A DNA stretch of 64,000 nt, taken from contig CAYVXD010000001.1 in the NCBI GenBank assembly GCA_964454265.1, forward strand, positions 1 through 64,000, written 5' to 3'. Of this stretch, positions 1 through 8,142 are shown piece by piece. A program made the translations under genes and the position numbers. How positions within the stretch are numbered: the first letter of the stretch is position 1; each line of letters starts with the position of its first letter. The notes beneath the pieces are model-generated. The model was not told the origin of the DNA and did not search any database. It worked only from the letters and a program-made list of their open reading frames with translations. The DNA is from JAUWMI01 sp964454265 (GTDB lineage: Bacteria > Sumerlaeota > Sumerlaeia > MWCT01 > JAUWMI01).

Positions 1-163
1 TATAACTAATTGCTCCTTTTTTATTATTCTTTTTTCACGTAGGGTCTCAATATTTTGTGCCCCTACTCTGAGATTGTCGAAGGGCATATCCATCAAATCT
101 TGTGTGGTGATGTAGTAGCTCTTTTAAGCAAAACCAGGGGTGGTCAGTGAGACATAAAAGTGG

Positions 164-182
164 CACGGGCATCTTGCCCGTG
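164..182. repeat. Short palindrome, CACGGGCA family
   Basis: Arms CACGGGCA and TGCCCGTG are separated by TCT, giving a perfect 8-bp stem 22 bases beyond the asd stop. The same arms recur at 10645-10685 with extra bases in the middle. There is no T-tract on the minus strand, so it is not a standard terminator of asd. It is best read as a dispersed REP-like element. Confidence 0.7.
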
Positions 183-204
183 AGAAATCGGCAGACAGGC
201 CAGT

Positions 205-1224
205 CTATCTTGCTTTCACGAGGCCGCGCTTAAGCATCTCTTCAGCGATCTGGATTGCATTCAGCGCAGCGCCCTTTCGCAGATTGTCGCTTACAATCCA
301 AAGGTCAATGGCGTTTTCACACGATATGTCCTCGCGGATTCTTCCAACGTAGATCTCGTCGCGATTCTCCCCATGGATCGCCATGGGATATTCATTCTGC
401 TGCGGATTATCCACGACTACAACACCCGGCGCTTTGCCCAGCAGCGTGCGAACCTCCTTGGCCGTAATTTTCTTCTTTGTCTCAATGTTCACGGCTTCGC
501 TGTGGCACCTGATCACCGGCACCCGAACTGCAGTTGCGGTAATTGCGATGGTGTCGTCTTCGAGAATCTTGCGCGTTTCATTTACCATCTTCATCTCTTC
601 TTTACTGTAGCCGTTATCGAAAAAGACGTCAATGTGCGGCAGACAGTTGAAGGCAATCTGGTGTGGATAGACCTTGACGGAAATATCGGACTGACCGGCA
701 AGCAGCGCGCGGCTTTGCTCGACCAACTCCTCAATTGCCTCACTCCCCGTCCCCGACACTGATTGGTACGTGGCGATTACCAGACGCTTAATCCCAACTG
801 TTTTGTGGATCGGATTGAGCACCACGACCATTTGAATCGTTGAGCAGTTCGGATTGGCGATGATCCCTTTATGGTTGGCAAGGGCATGGGAGTTAACCTC
901 GGGGACAACCAGCGGCACATCTTTCTCCATTCGATATGCACTGGTATTATCTACCACCACGGCCCCGGCATTCACTGCTGCAGGGGCAAACTCTTTCGAC
1001 ACGCTGGCCCCTGCCGAGGAAAGCACCAGATCAATGTCTTTGAACGATTCTTTCGTGAGTATCTGAACTTCCTGTAGATTCCCCCGAAACGGTAATTTCT
1101 TGCCTGCTGAACGCTCCGAGGCTAGTAGCTTCAGACTCGAACAGGGAAAGGCACGCTGTTCAAGAATTTTTATCATCTCCTGCCCGACAGCTCCAGTAGC
1201 GCCCATGATTGCTGTGCGTACCAT
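205..1224 (-). CDS. asd: Aspartate-semialdehyde dehydrogenase
   Basis: This enzyme reduces aspartyl phosphate to aspartate semialdehyde with NADPH, the branch point to lysine, threonine, methionine and diaminopimelate. The 339 residues are the usual family length. The nucleotide-binding loop GATGAVG is at residues 8-14, and the catalytic cysteine is C127 in NPNCST. The RCHSEAV segment near residue 238 carries the active-site histidine. The ATG follows GGGGAGG at a 12-base distance, which is rather long. The gene lies 190 bases downstream of the VWA gene on the same strand, separated by a palindrome. lysC, thrC and thrB are 36 kb away, so the pathway is split. The identity is secure. Confidence 0.95.
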   Translation of the reverse strand: MVRTAIMGATGAVGQEMIKILEQRAFPCSSLKLLASERSAGKKLPFRGNLQEVQILTKESFKDIDLVLSSAGASVSKEFAPAAVNAGAVVVDNTSAYRMEKDVPLVVPEVNSHALANHKGIIANPNCSTIQMVVVLNPIHKTVGIKRLVIATYQSVSGTGSEAIEELVEQSRALLAGQSDISVKVYPHQIAFNCLPHIDVFFDNGYSKEEMKMVNETRKILEDDTIAITATAVRVPVIRCHSEAVNIETKKKITAKEVRTLLGKAPGVVVVDNPQQNEYPMAIHGENRDEIYVGRIREDISCENAIDLWIVSDNLRKGAALNAIQIAEEMLKRGLVKAR

Positions 1225-1390
1225 GCTAAACCATTACCTCCCCGAAAAGTTCTAATTGTCCTCTTTCTCGCGCAAAAATTTGGTGGGGAATTCTGCTGTG
1301 TCTTTATCAATATTGCAAGGATTTTTTAGTGTTTTCGCATTCTGCTTTGGCAGAGGCGACCATGCTGCTTCTCGAGATGGATCTTTATAG

Positions 1391-1418
1391 GTAGGGACAG
1401 ATTATAATCTGTCCCTAC
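1391..1418. repeat. 28-bp perfect palindrome overlapping a stop codon
   Basis: Both 14-base arms are perfect: GTAGGGACAGATTA and its reverse complement, with no loop. Read on the minus strand, the TAG inside GTAGGG is the stop codon of the VWA gene (positions 1417-1415). The same end sequence and length recur at 46478-46505, again providing a stop codon, and at 46596-46624. Confidence 0.9.
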
Positions 1419-4372
1419 TCCAGGCCCTTTTCCTTCCGGGCTTTCTTTCGGGCCTTAAGCAGGCGATCCGTGTACGACTCGTCCGCCGCCTTCTCCTCCC
1501 GTTTGTCTTCAAGCTTCGGAGCCGATGGCTCCCTGGCCTGGGAAGGGGGCTCAGCAAATGGCGCGACTTCTTGAGGCGGTGTTTCAGACTTGCGTTTTGC
1601 TTCAGTCTGCGCCCTCAGCGCATCGAGGTCAATGGTCAGGCCCTTTGGCTCATGCGAAATGCGCTGCTTGCGCTCCTTGAGCGTTCCCACAACCGTATCT
1701 GCGGGCACAGGTTGTTTTTTGGGGATCGGTAGCGTTACTACCCGTGCGATAGCATGAAGAACCGCATCGACTTGGTGCCGATCAAAGACCACACGTCGAA
1801 ACGCAATATCAAGCGGCAAGAGCAGCAACGCTATAAGCAAAAGCTCATGCCAGAGAGGTCGTGGCTTTCGCACCGTTGTGCCGAGGTGTGCAAACATTTC
1901 TTCCGGGCGAGGATTGAGCCGGCCGTGTGAGACCGAAGCAATCTGGCTCAAGAGAAAGTAATTCGGCGTAAACGTGCTGAATTCGGGCGGATATGATATA
2001 ACGTGCCCGGTTGTTGCCGTTTCTAACTCTTCTCCCCACGTGCTGACCAGATATGGCCCGATTTCCATTGCCGTAAATTCGCCTTGATACCTGCCTGGAG
2101 CTACCTGTTTCATGCCGAGTGAAAATGCGTTCTTCTCCGGCGTTACAATCCGTGCTTCCAGCACAAGGAAATTAATAAACTTACCTGCTTCATCAATAGC
2201 ATCAACTGTAAGTGTGCCTTTGCCCTGCTCGATCTTCAAATGTGGATGCAGCGCGCCCTCTTTTCGCTGGCGCACGACCCAGCGCACGAGCTGTTGCCAG
2301 AATTTTCCAAATCCCTGCCACTCCAGCCACTCTCCAGCCCACTGATTCTTTGCATCTGACGTGAACGCCACGGATTTGCCCAGCCCGTACCGCCATACCG
2401 CCAGCAAAGGGTCGTCTTTATGTGTGCTCAGGAGGATCTCCGCGCGCTCTTTAGGCTGCGTTGCAACATAGCCATGCAGCTGCGGGACGCCCATATCTAT
2501 CAGGCCCTGAAGAATTTCATGGCTCTGCACCATTGCCGGAACAAAAGGTTCTTCGATTACGTACGAGCGCTGAACCAGCTGGGTTTCTTTCGTAAAGATG
2601 CGCGGAATGCTATACGGGTCGTCAGTAAAGTAATAGCGCCCCTGCGCCATTTCTGCCAGATAGCCCATCAGTTGCTGATCCGCATCTGAGCCAATGGCGA
2701 CAGTGGACAAAGTTATTTTCTCGTCCGCAATATTATTCACCAGCGCCTCAAAGTTTGCCGGGTGTGTCCGTCCATCAGAAAGCAAGATGATATGCTTCAC
2801 CTGGACGTCAGCCTCCTGCAAGGCGCTGAAGGCGTTATTGAGGGCCGGATAAATATCTGTTCCACCCCCAGCTCGGATCGAACGGATGGTGTCAATAATG
2901 AGGTATTTTTCCGTGGCCGGAGTCAGCTGCTGAACCCACTGGGCCGCTGAGTCGAACGCAATAACGCCCACCTGGTCGCGTGGCGTAAGAATCTCCACTG
3001 CTGCAACTGCTGCTTCATTGGCGAGCTCCATTTTCGTGGCACCGTGCATTTCGCCCGACATGCTCCCCGACTTGTCAATCACCATGATCAGGGCCAGACT
3101 CGGGAAACGTTTCTTATCCCTCAATTCCATGTAAACTGGCAGCGCCTCTTCCACCGGCGTGTTGTGATAACCGCCCACCCCAAATGAATCTTCACCGCCA
3201 ATCATAGTCAGTCCGCCACCGAGGTCGTGCACATAGGTCTTGACCAGCTTGAGTTGATCTTTCGAAAATGTTTCGGCTGAAACGTTAGCCAGGACAAGGG
3301 CGTCATAGCTTTGCATCTCTGCAGGGCTCGTGGGCATGTGCAGGGTCTGATCGCTCAGAATCTCTTCTTGCTGCAGAACCTCGCGGACAAATTGGACGTT
3401 TTTCTCTGTGCCGAGCAGGAGTACTTTGGGTTCGCCATACACCATAGTAAAGGCGGATGCGGTATTATTATCCGGTATCGTATCACGCAGCGATTCGGCG
3501 ACAACACGGTAGGTATGAAAACCCGGGTCGGCTTCTGCCTGAGGAAGCAGAAAGACGTTCTTGCCGGCAGTCAGCTGAATAGGCTGCGCGCCAATGAAGC
3601 TTGTGTCTTTAAAGAGTTGCACCATGGCAACCGTATCAACATTGGCCTCAATGATGATCTTCACATCAAAGGGCTTTCCCCGATCTACCTGTTCAGGCAC
3701 AATGAGTTTGCTGACCAGTACCTCTTCGGGAATAGCAGGCTGTAGCGCGACAACATCAATCGGCACGTCGTTTGCCGCAGCCACCATGGCCTCAGAAAGC
3801 GCATTACCAAGATTCTCGTTTCCGTCAGTAAAGAGGATCAGGCGTTTTTGCTTATCCTCGGGAAAGAGACCCAGTGCCAGGCGAACTGCCTTCGCAATAT
3901 TCGTGTGATGGGGCGAGGGAGCAGACTCGATCTTAGCGAAGTCAGGCGCACGCGCAGGAGCCGAGTCAACCGAGACGTCTTCTCCAAACACTACCAGGCC
4001 GGCAACGTCATCGGGGGGCATCGCAGCGACGGCCGCACGGATTGTCTCCAGGACGCGCTCCGATTCAGTCGCGGGAATACTCAATGACCTGTCAAGTGCG
4101 AACAGCACGCAGAGCTGGTCAGTGGCGCTGAAAAACGTTAGCCCTGCCAGAGCGAAAATGAGCAGCAAGATAATGACTAACCGCATTACCAGGGCCGTGC
4201 GTTTTCGCCATAGCGGTAAGGCCACCAGCGTTTTCCGCTCAATGAGAAATAGCACAGGCACCGCAAGCAGCAGCGCGAGAAACAACGGTTTGGAAAAGCC
4301 CACAGGCCACAGCATTCTCAGGCATCCTTTTAAGGCTTTATGATCTAATTTTAAGCGACTTGAGGTTAGCAT
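1415..4372 (-). CDS. Membrane-anchored protein with two von Willebrand A domains
   Basis: This is a large BatA/CoxE-like membrane protein with two VWA domains and no known substrate. Hydrophobic segments sit at about residues 27-44 and 62-82. The first metal-site motif DRSLS is at 94-98 and the second, DKSGS, at 433-437. A glutamine-amidotransferase-like Rossmann segment (about 315-415) lies between them, containing YDALVLANV and GGGLTMIGG. A beta-rich region follows, then a third membrane segment near 855-875 and a charged Lys/Glu tail. The ATG at 4372 is the longest start. An ATG at 4315 (MLWPVGF), preceded by AAAAGGATG, fits BatA-like proteins better. The stop codon is inside a palindromic repeat, so the last residues may have changed when it inserted. 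Similar proteins are usually annotated only as VWA-domain proteins, and the role is unknown. Confidence 0.8.
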   Translation of the reverse strand: MLTSSRLKLDHKALKGCLRMLWPVGFSKPLFLALLLAVPVLFLIERKTLVALPLWRKRTALVMRLVIILLLIFALAGLTFFSATDQLCVLFALDRSLSIPATESERVLETIRAAVAAMPPDDVAGLVVFGEDVSVDSAPARAPDFAKIESAPSPHHTNIAKAVRLALGLFPEDKQKRLILFTDGNENLGNALSEAMVAAANDVPIDVVALQPAIPEEVLVSKLIVPEQVDRGKPFDVKIIIEANVDTVAMVQLFKDTSFIGAQPIQLTAGKNVFLLPQAEADPGFHTYRVVAESLRDTIPDNNTASAFTMVYGEPKVLLLGTEKNVQFVREVLQQEEILSDQTLHMPTSPAEMQSYDALVLANVSAETFSKDQLKLVKTYVHDLGGGLTMIGGEDSFGVGGYHNTPVEEALPVYMELRDKKRFPSLALIMVIDKSGSMSGEMHGATKMELANEAAVAAVEILTPRDQVGVIAFDSAAQWVQQLTPATEKYLIIDTIRSIRAGGGTDIYPALNNAFSALQEADVQVKHIILLSDGRTHPANFEALVNNIADEKITLSTVAIGSDADQQLMGYLAEMAQGRYYFTDDPYSIPRIFTKETQLVQRSYVIEEPFVPAMVQSHEILQGLIDMGVPQLHGYVATQPKERAEILLSTHKDDPLLAVWRYGLGKSVAFTSDAKNQWAGEWLEWQGFGKFWQQLVRWVVRQRKEGALHPHLKIEQGKGTLTVDAIDEAGKFINFLVLEARIVTPEKNAFSLGMKQVAPGRYQGEFTAMEIGPYLVSTWGEELETATTGHVISYPPEFSTFTPNYFLLSQIASVSHGRLNPRPEEMFAHLGTTVRKPRPLWHELLLIALLLLPLDIAFRRVVFDRHQVDAVLHAIARVVTLPIPKKQPVPADTVVGTLKERKQRISHEPKGLTIDLDALRAQTEAKRKSETPPQEVAPFAEPPSQAREPSAPKLEDKREEKAADESYTDRLLKARKKARKEKGLE

Positions 4373-4469
4373 TGCAATTGATTTCTTCTCAGATCGGACA
4401 AACGATTAACGGCTCAAAGTGCCCGTTTTTTGATCGTAGAACGCGGCAATAATTAAAATAAAAACGATC

Positions 4470-4599
4470 TTGGAGTGCGATAGCGGAACGGAGTGGAGCT
4501 ACCGCTTTGCTTTTCAGTCGGAAGCGCAGCTTGCGACAAAGAGACCCAAGCTGCGCTTCGGCTTATATGAAAGCGTCCGTTAAGGCAGACGTACTCCAA
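4470..4599. repeat. Composite palindromic element with TTGGAGT ends
   Basis: The element opens with TTGGAGT (4470-4476) and closes with ACTCCAA (4593-4599) as inverted ends. Inside is a GC-rich imperfect hairpin (ATAGCGG to CTACCGC) and a perfect 13-bp hairpin, GAAGCGCAGCTTG at 4521-4533 pairing with 4547-4559. I recall TTTGGAGTGCGG...CCGCTTTG repeats as common in several PVC-type genomes, but that is memory and not a search. Confidence 0.6.
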
Positions 4600-4728
4600 A
4601 GGACTCTTAGCTAGCACAGTATGAGCGTTCAAACTCTACACCTGATGAATTTTCGGGTACTTTAGAGTTAGTACAGCCAAGGTGGCATGTTTTCCGCAGT
4701 GGGGCCAATCGTTAGGCCACCAGAAGGC

Positions 4729-4774
4729 TAGGGGCAGTTCATGACTTGTGCGCCTCAGGAGTAACTGCCCCTAC
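4729..4774. repeat. Palindrome of the TAGGGGC family with a 19-base interruption
   Basis: TAGGGGCAGTT (4729-4739) pairs with AACTGCCCCTA (4763-4773). The centre contains CGCCTCAGG, the core of another palindrome family. Removing 4745-4763 would leave a 28-bp-type palindrome with the same TTCATGA centre as the copy at 46478, which suggests one element inserted into the loop of another. Confidence 0.6.
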
Positions 4775-4853
4775 TTATAGTATTTCGGCAAGCAGCTTCC
4801 GCTGCGCGACGTTTCTGCACGCCATTGCTTAAAGTGCCATTTTTCAGGCATTT

Positions 4854-4893
4854 ATCCGCCACAGGCGGATTTATGCGCCCGCCTCAGGCGGGC
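4854..4893. repeat. Two adjacent CCGCC(A/T)CAGGCGG mini-palindromes
   Basis: ATCCGCC-ACA-GGCGGAT occupies 4854-4870 and GCCCGCC-TCA-GGCGGGC occupies 4877-4893. Each has perfect 7-bp arms around a 3-base loop. The same core lies inside the larger palindromes at 4751-4759 and 10656-10666. A one-mismatch copy is in frame inside the gene at 12542-12555. Confidence 0.75.
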
Positions 4894-4973
4894 AAGCCCT
4901 AGGCGCGTTAATAGCCCCAGAAACCGGATAGGTAGCAGGACAAAAAAAATCGCTTTTGGGCAAAAAAAAAGAC

Positions 4974-5002
4974 TTGACAGGCCAGGGCCCCTCAGGTAAA
5001 TT
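4974..5002 (+). promoter_or_regulatory. Probable sigma-70 promoter of the secreted lamin-tail gene
   Basis: TTGACA at 4974-4979, a 17-base spacer, and TAAATT at 4997-5002. The start codon is 125 bases downstream, so the leader is long. An A-rich tract just upstream could act as an UP element. Confidence 0.55.
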
Positions 5003-5127
5003 CCAAATTCGAATGCTGGAGTAGTATAGTATCATTCCAGCAAATAGAGACATAGCCTAAAAAAAAGGAGGTGAACAGGAAGGAGTTTACCGTAATTCAT
5101 TTTACAATTCTAAAAGGAGGTATCTAA

Positions 5128-7329
5128 ATGAGGCGAATAACGCTTATTGTGTTGGCGTTGATGGTATGCTCAATTGCCTCGGCGGTGCCAGTCAATCTCA
5201 CCATAGACTGGGCCACGTCGCATACTTCGCGCCAGTTCTACAACTGCGCCTACAACCCAACCACTGGTCATATGGTCATGAACGGTGGCAACATGCTGTA
5301 CATCTTCGACGGCAGCGACGGCACGTTCCTGCATAACGTTGCCAATTCGGCGGGGAGCTTCCCCTTTAGCCTCGCCTGCACGAGTGACGGTGTGCTGTAT
5401 GCGGGTGACCTGAACGATTCCACCAATATGATCACTTGGGCTGATGAGAACACCAGTCCGGGCGTGAATATGATTATAGATGCCAATATGCTTATCCGTG
5501 GTCTCAATGTGCGTGGTGACAGCAGCAGTCCTACCCTGTACATGGCTGGTGGCGGTGACGACGACGAGATGCGAGTGCTGCAGCTGGATGCCACAATGAC
5601 TACCTGGAGCGTGGTGAGCACGATTCCCGCGCCTGCAGGGAAGTCTTACTGCGGTGTGCAGAACGCGTCAAGAGTGCTTGGAATTCAGCCATGGGGTAAC
5701 GATGGCCGCACCGACCCAGATCTGGGATTCCCGGATGTCTTCTATAAAGCGAACCCTGGTAGCTGGGCGTACGCAAACTGGACGCGTGATGATCAGTTCG
5801 TCCCGGGCGATGTATCATGGACTGGTAGCAGCGGTGGCTTAGGTGGCGACTATGCCGAAGGCGCATGGTTTGTCATGACATACGAATTGGCCCACCTCAA
5901 TGCACTTGAAGGAGTTTATGGCGCGGTACTTGACAGTATCGACCTTCCAGCGTACGGTGGCTATTTCTGGGGCGTTGATCCGAGCTTAGCCTATTACAGC
6001 AATGCTACGGTAGACGCCGCGAACAACAAGATCTACTTTGGCGGCCGCCTAGCTGGTATAGGCACCGCGACCAGAAGCATGGGCTACATCGGCAGGGCGA
6101 GCTACACTGAGCCGAAGCCTGTGATCAACGAGATTCTTTACGACGACCCGAGCACGGATGACGAGGAATTCGTCGAGATCATGGGCGTGCCAGGCACCGA
6201 CATCTCCAGCTACACCCTCGTTGGTATCAATGGAAACGGCGGAAATGGGTGGACATACGCCACTATCCCGGGTGGCACGACCATTCCCGACGACGCGCTC
6301 TACGTAGTTGGTATGGCTGGAGTGACCAATGTTGACCTGGTGGTTACGACCACTATGCAGAATGGTGCACCGGATGCTATTGTGCTGATAGATTATCCGG
6401 GTGGCAACATCATTGACGCTCTCGCCTACGAGACGGGCACGGTATTAGGTCTTCAGGACATAGGGACGACCTCGACCGAAGGCACTGGTTTCAAAGGTGG
6501 CCCCAACTTCGGTTCCACGCTGTCGCTTGGCAGGACGCACGACATGGTTGACACCGATGATAACCAGGCTGACTTCGACATTATGGTGGCGACACCGGGC
6601 GAGAAGAACCACCAGTTCGGCTTGTTCCGCGGCGATCTGCCAGCCGTTGATAGCTTCCCGGGTGGAGGCCCTGAGCTGGCTTGGCACAGCAGCTGGATGC
6701 AGGTCCGTTCGATTGACCCAGCTACTGTTGGTGCACCCGATTCGCCTGAGACGCTCACTTTGGACGGTGCCACAACGCTCATTCTGACGGCATCGCCTGA
6801 TTCAGTCGGTCAGGTCGGCGATACGACTGGTGGCGGCCAGGAGACCATCCTTGGCGATCATGAGTTCAACCAGAAAGACATCAACATTCAGGGTTATGTC
6901 TACACTGGTGCTGTGGATGATGAGATCGGCCTGTACGTGCGTGGTATTAAAGACTCCGCATGGCGGGCTGCTGGCTATTCGAACGAGGTCTGCTACGTCA
7001 TTCAGTGGTGCGACGATGCCTCGGTCACAGAGATGCGGGCCGTTAAGCTCCTGGAAGGTACCGTGACTACCTTCGCGTCTGACACCACGAGCTATGGCAC
7101 ACCGGGATGGCATCATCTGCGCATCTTCGCCAACGGCTCCACTGTCAAGACCTATGTGGACAGCGCGCTCTTCTCCAACGACACCGATACCGACATCGCT
7201 GATGGCTATGTTGGCATTGGCTACCGCGAATACGGCGCTGGTACGATTTTTGGATTGGTCGACAGCATCATTATTAACAGGAACTTCACTGATGCGACGA
7301 CCGCGGTGGCAGACTGGAATCTGTTCTAA
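5128..7329 (+). CDS. Secreted beta-propeller-like protein with lamin-tail domain
   Basis: The protein has a signal peptide (residues 1 to about 19, ending SIASA) and is exported. About residues 25-320 consist of repeated short beta-strand segments rich in Gly, Asp and Asn, resembling a propeller. Residues 328-440 read as a lamin-tail domain, with PVINEILYDDPST and EEFVEIMG. The last 160 residues look like a concanavalin/LamG-type sandwich. There is no PEP-CTERM or Por sorting tail. The strong promoter, a strong AAAGGAGG site 8 bases before the ATG, and a perfect terminator directly downstream make this a single-gene unit that may be highly expressed. A surface or matrix role is inferred; no enzyme motif is visible. 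Confidence 0.8.
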   Translation: MRRITLIVLALMVCSIASAVPVNLTIDWATSHTSRQFYNCAYNPTTGHMVMNGGNMLYIFDGSDGTFLHNVANSAGSFPFSLACTSDGVLYAGDLNDSTNMITWADENTSPGVNMIIDANMLIRGLNVRGDSSSPTLYMAGGGDDDEMRVLQLDATMTTWSVVSTIPAPAGKSYCGVQNASRVLGIQPWGNDGRTDPDLGFPDVFYKANPGSWAYANWTRDDQFVPGDVSWTGSSGGLGGDYAEGAWFVMTYELAHLNALEGVYGAVLDSIDLPAYGGYFWGVDPSLAYYSNATVDAANNKIYFGGRLAGIGTATRSMGYIGRASYTEPKPVINEILYDDPSTDDEEFVEIMGVPGTDISSYTLVGINGNGGNGWTYATIPGGTTIPDDALYVVGMAGVTNVDLVVTTTMQNGAPDAIVLIDYPGGNIIDALAYETGTVLGLQDIGTTSTEGTGFKGGPNFGSTLSLGRTHDMVDTDDNQADFDIMVATPGEKNHQFGLFRGDLPAVDSFPGGGPELAWHSSWMQVRSIDPATVGAPDSPETLTLDGATTLILTASPDSVGQVGDTTGGGQETILGDHEFNQKDINIQGYVYTGAVDDEIGLYVRGIKDSAWRAAGYSNEVCYVIQWCDDASVTEMRAVKLLEGTVTTFASDTTSYGTPGWHHLRIFANGSTVKTYVDSALFSNDTDTDIADGYVGIGYREYGAGTIFGLVDSIIINRNFTDATTAVADWNLF

Positions 7330-7357
7330 GGCTCGTTGCCTAGCAGAGTGATTCTGA

Positions 7358-7393
7358 GGGGTAAATAAGACAATCTTATTTACCCCTTTTTTT
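7358..7393 (+). terminator. Rho-independent terminator after the lamin-tail gene
   Basis: GGGGTAAATAAGA (7358-7370) pairs perfectly with 7374-7386 over a CAA loop, followed by seven T. It isolates the four-helix-bundle locus from upstream transcription. Confidence 0.93.
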
Positions 7394-7399
7394 AACATC

Positions 7400-7765
7400 A
7401 CATTGCTGAACTGCTGAACTGCTAAATTGCTAAACTGTTAAATTGCTAAATTGCCAAATTGCTAAACTGCTAGACTCCAAAACTGCTAAATTGCTAAACT
7501 GTTAAATTGCTAAACTGCTAGACTCCAAAACTGCTACATTGCTAAACTGTTAAATTGATACATTGCTAAACTGCTGAACTGTTAAATTGCTAAACTGCTA
7601 GACTCCAAAACTGCTATATTGCTAAATTGCTAAACTGTTAAATTGCTACATTGCTAAACTGCTGAACTGTTAAATTGCTAAACTGCTAGACTCCAAAACT
7701 GCTATATTGCTAAATTGCTAAACTGTTAAATTGCTACATTGCTAAACTGCTAAATTGCTCCACTC
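7400..7765 (-). repeat. Left 8-base tandem array (unit CTAAACTG)
   Basis: From 7406 to 7765 the sequence divides into exactly 45 units of 8 bases with consensus YTAAAYTG. Common variants are CTAAACTG, TTAAATTG, CTGAACTG and CTACATTG. A longer pattern also repeats, in which CTAGACTC and CAAAACTG follow each other, appearing four times. The period is not a multiple of three and there is no open frame. There are no unique spacers, so it is not a CRISPR. The last unit (CTCCACTC) directly precedes the start codon of the next gene. The unit is the reverse complement of the unit in the right array. Confidence 0.95.
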
Positions 7766-7767
7766 CA

Positions 7768-8142
7768 ATGAAGAAATACCTTGAATTGAAAGATCTTAGT
7801 GCTTATAGAATAGCCTTTGATCTGTCAAATTATATATGGGCTATTGTAATTAAGTGGAACTATTTTGCAAAGGATACCATAGGAAGGCAATTGGTGAGAG
7901 GGGTGGATTCCATCTCTGCCAACATTGCGGAAGGTTTTGGCCGGTACTTTAAAAAAGACAAGATTAACTTCTATCGTTATAGTTATGGTTCAATTGAAGA
8001 ATCAATTGATTGGATTGAGAAGGCGTATAAAAGAGGTTTATTGAAGGAAGGAGAGTACAGACATATTTCCAGGGAATTAAATAAACTGCCAAAGGAAATA
8101 AACTCTTTAATCAAATTTACTAATAGTCGTTTGACAAAATAG
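7768..8142 (+). CDS. Four-helix-bundle protein (S23/TIGR02436-like)
   Basis: This 124-residue protein resembles the four-helix-bundle family known from 23S rRNA intervening sequences and related to the accessory (Avd) proteins of diversity-generating retroelements. Seen in the sequence: LKDLSAYRIAFDLSNYIWAI at the start, GRQLVRGVDSISANIAEGFGR in the middle (the family signature region), then IEESIDWIEKAYKRG. No reverse transcriptase or rRNA gene is nearby. The gene is AT-rich compared with its neighbours. It has no Shine-Dalgarno site, because the 8-base array runs to 2 bases before the ATG, and the opposite-orientation array begins on the base after the stop codon. Its function is unknown; a role as the protein partner of a repeat element is inference. 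Confidence 0.85.
   Translation: MKKYLELKDLSAYRIAFDLSNYIWAIVIKWNYFAKDTIGRQLVRGVDSISANIAEGFGRYFKKDKINFYRYSYGSIEESIDWIEKAYKRGLLKEGEYRHISRELNKLPKEINSLIKFTNSRLTK

Larger units (their letters stand above)
4373..5127. other. Gene-free palindrome-rich island
   Basis: No credible coding sequence is visible here. The stretch holds at least four palindromic repeat units (listed separately) and ends with the promoter and leader of the secreted protein gene. The leader at 5066-5085 contains AAGGAGGTGAACAGGAAGGAG-like sequence that looks like Shine-Dalgarno sites but has no usable start codon after it. The functional site is a second AAAGGAGG at 5113-5120. Confidence 0.75.

Noticed and set aside
164..182. 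Terminator of asd
   Set aside because: The stem is perfect but no T-run follows on the minus strand, and the same arms recur elsewhere as a repeat.
6802..7401. 199-residue minus-strand open frame
   Set aside because: It is opposite the secreted lamin-tail gene and begins beyond its terminator.
7406..7765. CRISPR-like array
   Set aside because: The unit is only 8 bases with no unique spacers and no cas genes nearby; it is a simple tandem array.
7768..8142. Part of a diversity-generating retroelement
   Set aside because: No reverse transcriptase, template repeat or variable repeat is seen nearby; only the helical-bundle resemblance to Avd remains.
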